From: Gymnothorax reevesii
Taxonomy: Eukaryota > Chordata > Actinopteri > Anguilliformes > Muraenidae
DNA: 64,000 nt
Assembly: GCA_029721435.1 (NCBI GenBank)
Contig: CM056580.1
Coordinates: forward strand, 29,856,867-29,920,866
Reading direction: 5' to 3'
How positions within the stretch are numbered: the stretch's first letter is position 1; each line of letters opens with the position of its first letter. Made by a program: the position numbers and the translations under genes. Shown in pieces: positions 33,906 to 42,966 of this stretch. The notes under the pieces are model-generated. The model saw only the letters and a program-made list of their open reading frames with translations, was not told the DNA's origin and did no database searches.

Positions 33906-34855
33906 AAAATGTGCCGTAACTTGCTTATTATTGCATTTATAGTATAGGTATGAATTGAGCATGTACAGCATATCATGCTTGCCGGGCATTGTTGGTTGGT
34001 CGAATTTGACCTTGAGCCAAAAGGTCAAGGTCACATGACAAAAATGTGCTATAACTCTCTTAACCCTCCTATGTTCGAGTAAATAAACCATTTTTGGTTT
34101 GAGGTAACTTTGGTCCCGACAGTTAAAAACTGCTTAAGATGTTTGTAACTGAAACTGTTACCCAATCTCCTCTCAGCTTATTAATGCTTTTCTACTGACC
34201 ATTTTAATGGCCAAGTAAATAAAACAAGACTCCCCCACTCCTCCCCCTATACGTCAAGTATCGATTTTACATGATTATAGCAGAATGAATGAGACCAAAA
34301 GTGACATGAATGAAAAATTAATTTGAACATCCCCTCAGTCTGAGGCAACACTACAAAAACATGATGGTTTTATGTAATAATTGATCCTGGGGTCAAAATG
34401 AGCCAAACAACACCGATGCACATAACGTGTTGACAGAACATGAAATATTTTCTTTTTGAGTTAAATTCACGTTTTACATTTAAAGTTAGGGAAAAAATCT
34501 AGCGGAAAAAGTATGTTAACCATGTTTTTTGAGACATTGAACATTAAGTAGGGTCAAATTGACCCGGAACATTACGGGAGGGTTAATATGGCATTTAGAG
34601 CTTAGGTATATATGGGACACCTATTGGGAATCAGATATGGCGAACATTGTGAGTCAGTGACATTTGTACTTGGGCCAATTGGAACAGTTCAAGGCCAAGG
34701 CCAATTGTAAAAAATGTGCTATAACTTGCTTAATATGACATTTAGAGCTTAGATATGTATGAGGCACCTATAGGGAATCATCTATTCCAAATATTCTCAG
34801 TTTTTCGAATTTGACTTTGAGCCTCAAGGTGAAGGTCAAATGGCAAAAATGTGTT
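33906..34855 (+). repeat. Tandem 135-157-bp units split by a MITE
   Basis: AAAATGTGC(T/C) starts at 33906, 34041, 34711 and 34846. Each unit contains TAACT..CTTA, GCATTTA.AG.TTAGGTAT-like and GAATTTGACCTTGAGCC..AAGGTCAA tracts. After removing the 513-bp MITE with its target copy, unit lengths are 135, 157 and 135 bp. Confidence 0.7.
34074..34582. mobile_element. piggyBac-type MITE with TTAA target duplication
   Basis: 509 bp flanked by TTAA (34070-34073 and 34583-34586). Inverted ends: CCCTCCTATGTTCGAGT at left; CCCTCCCGTAATGTTCCGGG read inward from the right. Excision would restore a repeat unit identical in layout to its neighbours (ACTCTC-TTAA-TATGGC), which confirms the boundaries. No coding capacity. 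Confidence 0.88.
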
Positions 34856-34894
34856 TTAACAGCTTAAGGGGTCATCTGGGGTTGTGAGATTTCG

Positions 34895-35210
34895 GTGACT
34901 TGTGCGCACTGTGCGCCGGTCAGCCAAATTACCACTGCAGGATGGACCCGGGGAGCTTTTTGCGCAACTCCAGCGGAGACAGTGACGAAATTGTCACTGC
35001 ATCTTGATGAATGTGTGATACCTCCCCCTACTAAACCGCCAACCCATCTCGGTGCACTGCTGTCTACCAAATTGCCAAAGTGGCTGCGCACGGTGTTGTA
35101 CCGCACAAAATTACCACTGCGCAGGCTGCGCCGGACGAAATTACCACTGCGTGGGCTGTGCCACGCTACGCCACGCTGCGCCACCCTGCGCTGCGCCAAG
35201 AAATTAGAGC
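34895..35210. repeat. GC-rich segment with recurring AAATTACCACTGC
   Basis: The 13-mer occurs exactly at 34926, 35108 and 35138, with a variant (AAATTGTCACTGC) at 34988. The last part is a run of CGC/ACGC words (GCCACGCTACGCCACGCTGC). Open frames of 111-119 codons on both strands are a by-product of GC content. Confidence 0.6.
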
Positions 35211-35554
35211 CCTATGGGTTGCTTTTGCGAGAATTCATATTGGCTTCTTGTTGAATCCGTGGACTGATGCTAGTTACTTTTCTCCTGTTGGGGCTGTAAC
35301 TGCCGGCAACTTTCAGGGCTGTTGGCACTCTAGTTTAAAAGATTTCATTCACTGAAGGGGTTAAGCCATCCAACCCTATGTGAAAAAGTAATTGCGCAAT
35401 TTGTGATTAAATTGACCAATTAATTAAATTTAACTGGCAATTGGGTTCAATTTCACTGACCCCACTCAGGCATGATGAAGCAAAACTAGCATCAGTGAGA
35501 GAGCTGCCAGGCGAAAATGACAGCTGACCAAAAAGAACACAAAGGCTTGTCTCA

Positions 35555-36110
35555 CATTTGCCAAAAAACATCTTGATGAGTCAGAGGTGGAACTTTTTGA
35601 AAGACACAGGTCCCGTTACATCTGGCGTAAAGCTATACAGCTTTTTACGATAAGAACATCATACCAACAGTCAAACACGGGAGCGGCTATGTAATGGTCT
35701 GGAGTTCCTTTGATGCCTCAGGACCTAGGCGACGGAATCATAAATTCTACTCTCTATTGGAAAATCTTGAAGGAGAAGGTACGGCCATCATTTTGAGACT
35801 TTAATCTGAAGTGCATTTGGGTTATGCAGCGGGACACTGATCCACAACACATCAGCTAGTGTTTCTCTGAATGGCTCCAAAGAAACAAAATGATGGTTTT
35901 GGAGTGATCTGGGCAAAATCCTTAGTTCAATGCAATTGAAATCCTGTGGCATGACCTTAAACGGGTACTCCTTGCCCGAAAACCGTCCATTATCGTTGAA
36001 TGAAAATGCTGCAAAGAAAATTTGGCCAAAAATGCCTCTACAGTGATGCGAAAGATTGTTGCCAGTTACTCCAAGCATTTGATTGGAGCTGACATAATGA
36101 TTTAAATGTT
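35555..36110 (+). pseudogene. Tc1 family C transposase catalytic-domain pseudogene
   Basis: Degenerate plus-strand coding with many stops. Readable pieces are GSGYVMVWSSFDAS, ESKFYSLLENL(E), a water-logged QRDTDPQHIS block in place of the second Asp motif, and LSLNENAAKKIWPKMPLQ near the C terminus. Non-functional. Confidence 0.7.
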
Positions 36111-36755
36111 GCATTTTGTGTTTACTCTTGTCCCATATTAAAATTAGTTACATGATGTGAACCATTCAAACATGGCAAATAAGCAAAAATAAAAGCAATT
36201 GGGTAGGGGCAAATACTTTTTTCACTGCAAGGTATCATGGTCACGATGTTTTTATGAGTGCTGGAAATACTGAAATAAAAACAGGCCTGAATATTAAATT
36301 AGTGTTTTCAAAAGTGTGATTGGATTTTGAATTCAGGGCTTGAAACTGCTTGAAATGGTTACTTTAGTTGCTCTTATGTCATAATAAATAACTATCTGAT
36401 TGAGTATTTCTACAACCCCAATTCCTAAATAGTTGGGACAAAGTGTACATTCTGAATAAAATCAAAATGCAATGACTTTCAGATCACATGTGCCAAGTTA
36501 TTTACAATAGAACGTAGATACCATTTCAAATGTTGAAACTGAGACATTTTACATTTTTAGCCACAAAATGAGATTATATCAAATTTCCTGGCAGTAACAG
36601 GCCTCAAAAAAGTTGGGACACAGGCAAAAAAGGGCTCAGAAAGCAATTAATATGTAAGGCAATCAGCTGAAAGAACATTTAGCAAGTAATTAAGTTAATT
36701 GGCATCAGATGTGTAACATGATTGGCTATGAAAGGAATGTCTTAAGAGAGTAAAG

Positions 36756-38130
36756 ATGGCCAGATGCTCTCCAACCTGTGAAGGTTTGCATAAAAAAATT
36801 GTGGAATACTTTAAAAACAATGTTCCTCAACGTCAAATTGCAAAGGCTTTGAAGGTCTCATCATCGACAGTGCATAACATCATCAAAAGATTCAGAGAAA
36901 CTGGAAAAATCTCTGGGCGTAAGGGACAAGGCCGAAGACCTTTGCTGGATGCCCATGATCTTTGGGCCCTCAGACGCCAATGCATCACTTACTGGCATGA
37001 TTCTGTCATTGACATTACTAAATGGGCCCAGGACTACTTCTAGAAACCACTGTCTGTAAACACAGTCTGCCGTGCCATCAACAGACGCCACCTAAAACTA
37101 TATCATGCAAAAAGGAAGCCATTGTTGAGCATGATCCAGAAGCACTGCCATGTTCTGTGAGCCAAGGCTCATTTAAAATGGACTGTAGCAAAGTGGCAAA
37201 GTGTCCTGTGGTCAGACCAGTCCAAATTTGTCATTCTTGTTGGAAATCATGGGTGTCGTGTCCTCCGGGTTAAAGAGGAGAAAGACCACCCCTCCTGTTA
37301 TCAGCGTTCAGTTCAAAAGCCAGCATCTCTGATGATATCGGGATGCATCAGTGCATATGGTGTGGGACACTTGCATGTTTTAAAAAGCATCATGAATGCT
37401 GAAAGGTATAAAATGGTTTTAGAGCAACACATGTTCTCCCTCCTGATGACATCTATTCCAGGGAAGGCCTGTGTATTTTAGCAGGACAATGCAAAACCGC
37501 ATATGCAGCTATTACACCAGCTTGGCTTCATAGTAGAAGAGTCTATGTGCTGAACTGGCCTGCCTGCAGTCATGATCTTTCACTGATTGAGAAAATTTGG
37601 CGCATAATTAAACGAAAAGTCCATCAAAGGAGACCTAAATGTCATGGTTTGGGAGCTTTGTTAGCTCCTTTTTGTTACTCTCGTCCGGGACGATGTCGGT
37701 TTGCTCACCATCGGATTCCTTAGCCAGCTGGCATTGATTGGGGGCGTTGCCCGGACTCTATTTAAGCTCCTGTCCTTCCTTGTTCGTGTTGCTGGAGTGT
37801 CATTTTGCTCTTGACGCTTTAGCCAGTAAGGTATCTTGAGAAGTTAGAGTATTGGCAGGATCTTAGCTGCATTTAAGGAGAAGTGTTAGTGAGTAAGGGT
37901 TTGATTTGGTTTTTATTTTCCTTACTTTGATCTTTGGTTCGAGCTCGCCTGTCTGCTACCACGGACTGAGCCACTGCACCTGCCGTCCTACAACCTACGC
38001 AATCACACCAAATCTCTCCAGCAGCTGGAAGCCTGTATTAAACAGGAGTGGGATCAAACTCCAATGGCTAAACTCAAGAAACTTGTCTCCTCAACGTCCA
38101 GACACCTCCGCTCTGTTTTGAAAGAAGAGG
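36756..38130 (+). pseudogene. Tc1 transposase pseudogene (family A)
   Basis: The first 95 codons are open: MARCSPTCEGLHKKIVEYFK, then VPQRQIAKALKVSSSTVHNI, the GRKGQGRRP linker and LRRQCITYWHDSVIDITKWA, i.e. two helix-turn-helix units joined by a GRPR-like linker. A TAG at 37041 ends the frame. Downstream, same-family catalytic blocks remain: SDQSKF (first Asp, 37215-37217), [12 protein letters not shown], and QDNAKPH (second Asp, 37485-37487) with a stop in place of the preceding Gln. The third acidic residue region is degraded. An LTR insertion separates the C terminus, which continues LQQLEACIKQEWDQTPMAKL. Confidence 0.88.
37640..38007. mobile_element. Solo-LTR-like insertion in the Tc1 transposase
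   Basis: 368 bp that is absent from the homologous position of the copy at 10.54 kb. It starts TGTCATGG and ends AATCACA (TG..CA). Flanking 5-mers CTAAA (37635-37639) and CCAAA (38008-38012) look like a target duplication with one change. Inside, CTATTTAAGCTCC provides a TATA-like box. Size, ends and 5-bp duplication fit a solo LTR of a Gypsy-type element left by LTR-LTR recombination. Confidence 0.68.
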
Positions 38131-38379
38131 GTATGCTACATAATGTTAAACATAATGTTGGGCCTCTGTCCCAACTTTTTTGAGACCTGTAGCAGCCATC
38201 AAATTTGAAATGAGCTCATTTTGTGGATAAAATTGTAAACTTTCTCAGATTCAATATTTGCTATGTTATCTCTGTTGTATTGTGAAGAAAATACTGGCTG
38301 GTGTGATTTGAAAGTCATTGCGATTTGATTTTATTGACAATTTACGATTTGTCCCAACTATTTCGGAATTGGGGTTGTA

Positions 38380-41009
38380 TAAATGTGATTTTCCACAGCT
38401 GTAAGGCACAAGAAAAGCTTGAAAATGCACTTTGAAAATGCTTGAATTTGACTTTGGAAAAGGTGAAGGAACTTTGTGGTCAATGAGAGTTTGACCAGTA
38501 GAACACGCAATGCTGTAGTAGACACTTCCATGTATTCAGATATTTGTACATGCACACAACTTTAGTACTGTCCGTTGGTATTTTCGCACTTGCATTGTGT
38601 GTTACACCATGGTTCATACTAGATGGATGTAAATTGCAGAAAATTTCAGTTTATTTATCACTTTATGTTCATTGTTTCAAATTTAATGTGATACAATGCA
38701 GAAACAAAAAAAAAGTTAAATTAATCACAGTCCAAATACTCGTACACCTCACTATATGCATGGGTATATTTTACTCATATTTGCGAAATGTAAACACACA
38801 ATCTCAAAGATTTACACAAAGATATAGTGTTTAAGTCTGTGGACCCTCGTTATTCGCCTGTACAGACTGCATTTTTTTCCCATTATGCATTACTATTGTA
38901 AAGAAGATATCATCCTTGAACCAAGCTTTGTGTTATATGAAATATGGTCTTTCATTTAACATCATAATGTATTGCACTGTTTGCCAGCAAAGAATCTGAT
39001 TGATTAGGGAGCCAGGAAAGATTAATAACATTACTTGGTTTGTTATGACATCCATTGTTTCTGTGATGCCCTGTAGAGGTATGCTTCCCAAAATGCATCA
39101 TTGTGTAAAATATTGACCTGGAGCGCTTCATTACTCAGTGTGTGGACAGATACTGCTAAACAGTAATAAACTGTTTCCCTCTTTCTTTTGAGAATACCTC
39201 AGAAAAATATGACTTGTCAACTCCGACTCCCAAAAACCCTGCCCAGTGAGGCTTGCGTGACACTGTGGCTTCAGTGGTCCAAATGTTCGCTAATAAAAGC
39301 GTCCCGCGGCCACAAGGAACGTCCCCGTGACAGGTGACTCAGAAAAATGAGGCCCCATGCTCCCATGTAGCAGTAACCTTGAGCATGGAGACCGCTGTGG
39401 CCTGTCTTTTTGCCATGCAAGCTTGGGGTAGCATGTAATTTGAGTAATCTTGAACGGGAGAGACGCGGCGCGCTACGCTGAGCTATACTGACACCTCTGG
39501 TGTCTAATTAGCCTTCTGTCTCTGTGGCCTGTCTACATTAATCAGAAGGGTCAAAGTAGTTCCCTGTATTATATTGTTTGAGCTCTGGGAAGACTCTTTT
39601 CAGTTCATGTCCGTGCTTTGTCTTTCTCTATAGTTATTTTGTGACAATAACTTGCTATTCAGGAATTCAATTCAGGATTTATTTTTAAGGTTTCGAGGAA
39701 TTGTTATTTTTGACCGTGTTGTGTTTAATATTTTTTATTTCCTTTTCTGGATTCCTTTTTCATTCATTGATTATTTTATTTGACATAGGTATTTATAATT
39801 AGGTACTGTATAACGTAGGTATAACGGAGATATTTATAATTTAAATTTCTATGTACTTTATTCATGGCATTCAGTAATTATATAGTCAAGCTTTCAGGAT
39901 GCAGGCATGCTGTAGTGGCGCTGAGTCTTGACTAAAATGCTGCAAACTACATGATAGTGATGAATTAGACCCCTAAAACCTAAAGTGGAAGATCACTAAT
40001 ATTTGACTTGAATGTTCTTGATGGAACATTCACTTCTGATGACACTATCACATCTGTACAGGGCTAAGTTTAAGAACATCCAGGACCGAGAAGTTTGAGA
40101 AAACACTCCTAAAGAGTCATGATTTTACCATTTTGATATTTTATTCATAATTCATTTGTAACCATGGGGCACAATTGCTGCAGCGCCATTAATAAATATT
40201 GCTGCTAACTCATCCAATGCACCTAAGGCTGGAGGTGGATAGGGTTTTTGGGGTTTGGGGGGTAATATAAGTAGAAGAAAAGACAAAACATTTAAGTGTA
40301 ACAATTAACATTTGTAACGCGCAAAACATTCAACGTGAAATTTAGAATAATCTTGTTGTGTAGTCATAACTGAGGCTTTGCCAGAAGGCTAGGTTTGGGG
40401 GGTAGGAGGGCAAACAAAAACTTTTTTTCGGCAAAACAAAGTGAGTGCTAATGGCAATTCTATTAAAAGAGCAAGTGTATTCCAATTAGTGAAATTGCAA
40501 AGCTTGATGTTATCTAAAATTAGCTTTCATGTTAAATCCCCGCGTTACCCCTTTCCCCTCTCATCTTTAGCTGGGAGCCCTGCTTTGTTCCTCTTATTTA
40601 ATTTACAGTCAACCTGTTTTATTTGTTCCCTGCTGTCTTATAAATTGCTTTCTGATCGTGCTGTTTATTGAGCACGATTGAGCTGGAAAGCTGAGTTTAT
40701 CGGAACGTACAGGTAGGTCTCCGTGTTTTCCTCTTACTTCAAGCATTAATTGCATTTATTGGGCTATTTCAACGCGCGGTTGCAGCCTTGTTAGTGAGGT
40801 GTGATAGAGCTTTACCTCCATTCCTGAGTGCTGTGATGACTGAATCACGCACCAGCCTCTCTTATTCTTTCTGTTCACTCCTGTTCACCCACACTTCTTT
40901 TTCAGCTTTACTTCCTGTTTTCTCTCACTTCCTGCCCCCTTTCCTAAATTTCCATGTTCTCCTTCTGGAGAGGAATCATACTTCCTGAAAGAAGCACTGT
41001 GGATATTTA
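38380..41009. other. Unique non-coding stretch
   Basis: No gene or repeat recognised. 39060-39560 is repeat-free and listed separately. Confidence 0.4.
39060..39560. other. Candidate conserved non-coding stretch (inference)
   Basis: A mixed-composition block with GTGACAGGTGACTCA (E-box and AP-1-like), GTCTAATTAGCC (homeodomain core) and several CpG-containing words (GTCCCGCGGCC, GACGCGGCGCGCTACGC) in otherwise CpG-poor DNA. No open frame or splice sites support an exon. Confidence 0.2.
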
Positions 41010-41227
41010 TATATATATGTGTATATATAAATATATATATTTAAAATTTTTTTAAAGATTATTTTTTTGGGGATTTTCTCCTTTATTAGAGTAGAAACTG
41101 ACAGGAAAATGGGGGAATAGAATGGGGAAGACATGCAGCAAATGACCAGAATCGAACCCAGGTCGCCACGGGAAGGACACAGACTTTATGGTGCGCGCTT
41201 AGACCGATGTGCCACCAGGGCACCACA
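41010..41227 (-). mobile_element. tRNA-derived SINE with perfect 10-bp target duplications
   Basis: Minus strand: A-box-like GGTGGCACATCGGTCTAAGC and a canonical B box GGTTCGATTCTGG form the tRNA head. A body follows with TTTGCTGCATGTCTTCCCCA and CCTGTCAGTTTCTACT, then an AATAAAGG..AAAATCCCCAAAAAAAT tail and an AT-rich end. This head-body-tail is a widespread fish SINE. TGGATATTTA occurs at 41000-41009 and 41228-41237, an exact target duplication, so the element is complete and fairly recent. Confidence 0.9.
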
Positions 41228-41237
41228 TGGATATTTA

Positions 41238-41819
41238 ATAATCTGTGTAAACTTCAATCACGACTCAGAAGACAGCATGGCAAGGGTGGTTTAGATTTTG
41301 AATGAATTCCTTCAGACCTGGGCAACATAGTGCACATTCGGTGGATTTGCAGAAATGACATTAGCTGGAAGATCTACTCGATATCGAGTGGTTGTGTGCC
41401 TGCTTCTGCTTTGACAAATAGGAATTCTAGTTGTTCTGTACATGTTTCTGAAAGTAAGCATGTTTCATTCAAGCATCTGCCATTATTCAAACACAACCAT
41501 TTTCAGTGCTTTCAGGGGTACAATGACTTTCAAAATCAGCCAAGGACATGTGGCTGCAAACCAACTTGCACGTCGCGGAGTCCTTTCAGTTATGTTATTC
41601 TAATTACAGAATTTTTACATTTTTTTATTCAGGATTCTAGTGTTTGTGAGCTGATGGTCATCTGTTTTCATCTGAAAAATTCTCATAATGTGCAGCGAGA
41701 ATTTCCTTTCTACGCGATGGCTCCCAGGCTGATGAATACCTCAACAAATATGGTGCTTTTTTAAATCGCAGTGATATAGTTTACAGCCAGTTGCACAGAA
41801 CATCTCTCTTTCCATCCAT
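41238..41819. other. Unique non-coding stretch
   Basis: A 144-codon plus-strand frame at 41330-41764 shows no recognisable domain and no splice context. Confidence 0.4.
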
Positions 41820-42062
41820 TTTCTCCCTTTTCCCTTCTGTTTCTACCCTCTCTCGCTCTCTCTTTCTTTTTTTTCAGCACACTCTTTCACTCTTCTTCTT
41901 TTTCTTCCATTATTTTTCTCTCCCTTTCTTTCTCCTCAAATGCATCATTGTGTTTCCGCACTATTCTGTCTTACACTCCCCCTCTGTCCCTCTCTTTCCT
42001 CTCCTTCCTCCGTCCCTCTCTCTGCGGCCCCCTCCCCCCCGTTACCTCTCCCTTCCCCTTAC
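41820..42062. repeat. Polypyrimidine tract
   Basis: About 240 bp in which the plus strand is mostly C and T (many TCTC, TTCC, CCTC words), with few purines. Low-complexity; could form triplex structures, but nothing further can be said. Confidence 0.75.
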
Positions 42063-42753
42063 AGCAGAAGGCCATATTGCAGCAGTGCTTGTAAAATGCA
42101 GGAGTAATGATCTTTATGGCGAATGAATGGGTGAATGGGCCAGCGATGGGATACGACGCCGTTCACCCTGAGGTCATTCATTCGGTTCAGGCCCGGGCCG
42201 GCGCTGATCAGAAATCATTCCCATCTAATGTGCGTGCGGGAAATGAGCCAGCCTGCTCACGCTAGTTCCCATAGCCCGAGCACGGCGAGCCACTCTAACC
42301 GCACAGCAAACCATTTCCAGCCTCACAACTACCTGCCTGTTTGAGTGTCCGTATCTCAGGGAGCTGCGGTGAAATGGAAGTTTGGAGGGTCGGCGGGGCT
42401 GTGGGGGAGGCTGGTTGACTATTTTCTTATTTATCAGACGTTTTCCCAAAAAAGCCCTGTTGTGCTGGGTTTCAGGTGCTCTTAGCTCATTTACTTTCTT
42501 CCGTCACACAGCACATGACTGAGGTGTTCCTGCTCTACTGTGCCGCACAGCAAGTTCAGCCCTGCTGCTGATGTTTTCTGCTTCCTGTTTCCTGTGAGAT
42601 TCTGATGCCTCGTTCCCTAACGCTCCACCATTTTCCTTGGTCCTCTCGTTTTATATGTTTCTCGCGGCACAGCTCACAATTCATTTCGGCCTGTGCTGTG
42701 TGATCCAGCAGTATTGGTCCAAACTGAGAATATCACATTGTTTTTCAGTGGTG
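42063..42753. other. Unique, GC-richer non-coding stretch
   Basis: No gene recognised. Includes CGAGCACGGCGAGCCAC and other CpG words but no repeat and no supported exon. Confidence 0.4.
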
Positions 42754-42781
42754 TTTTTTTTTTTTTTTTGGGGGGGGGGGG
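42754..42781. repeat. T-run followed by G-run
   Basis: About 16 T then 12 G. Similar T/G junction runs occur at 19070-19090. Confidence 0.9.
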
Positions 42782-42910
42782 ACTTTAGCTGCCGTTAAAA
42801 CCAATGTTTCTCAGGGTACAGGTCAATCACGTTCAATTTCTCTGGCTTGGACTGCTGCCATGTTAGGTGGCTGCCGGGATCTCATCTCACCACTGGGATC
42901 AAGCAACATT

Positions 42911-42918
42911 GCTCTCTT

Positions 42919-42963
<45 letters not shown>
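42911..42963. repeat. Compound (CT)n-(CA)n microsatellite
   Basis: About 10 CT units followed by about 16 CA units. Confidence 0.94.

Positions 42964-42966
<3 letters not shown>

Larger units (their letters stand above)
33651..35360. mobile_element. Composite insertion within family C Tc1
   Basis: The foreign block begins with GC-rich sequence (GGCGGTGTCGTCGGCGTCCT), continues with three 135-157-bp direct repeats, contains a TTAA MITE, and ends with a GC-rich part carrying repeated AAATTACCACTGC motifs. No transposase or other domain was recognised. The right junction lies at a TTAA (35358-35361). Confidence 0.55.
33509..36234 (+). mobile_element. Tc1/mariner element, family C, with stacked insertions
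   Basis: Left end TACAATGCTGTGAAAAAGAA and right end AAATACTTTTTTCACTGCAA bracket the element. The host element reads 33509 to about 33650, then resumes near 35360 at CAACCCTATGTGAAAAAGTA and continues to 36234. The DNA-binding half of the transposase is largely deleted; the catalytic half survives as frameshifted pieces (a FAKKHLDESE-like part near 35565, WSSFDAS near 35700). About 1.7 kb of other repeats lie between the two parts. Confidence 0.8.
36411..38379 (+). mobile_element. Tc1/mariner element, family A, full-length with LTR insertion
   Basis: Both terminal repeats are present: TACAACCCCAATTCCTAAAT at left and AATTGGGGTTGTA at right, with about 200 bp of inverted similarity and an internal second GTTGGGAC site in each (near 36613 and 38172). 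Without the 368-bp insert it is about 1.6 kb, the usual length of a Tc1 element. This is the best-preserved DNA transposon here, yet its transposase has several stops. Confidence 0.9.

Noticed and set aside
41330..41764. 144-codon plus-strand frame as a gene
   Set aside because: No domain, no coding bias, no splice or promoter context.
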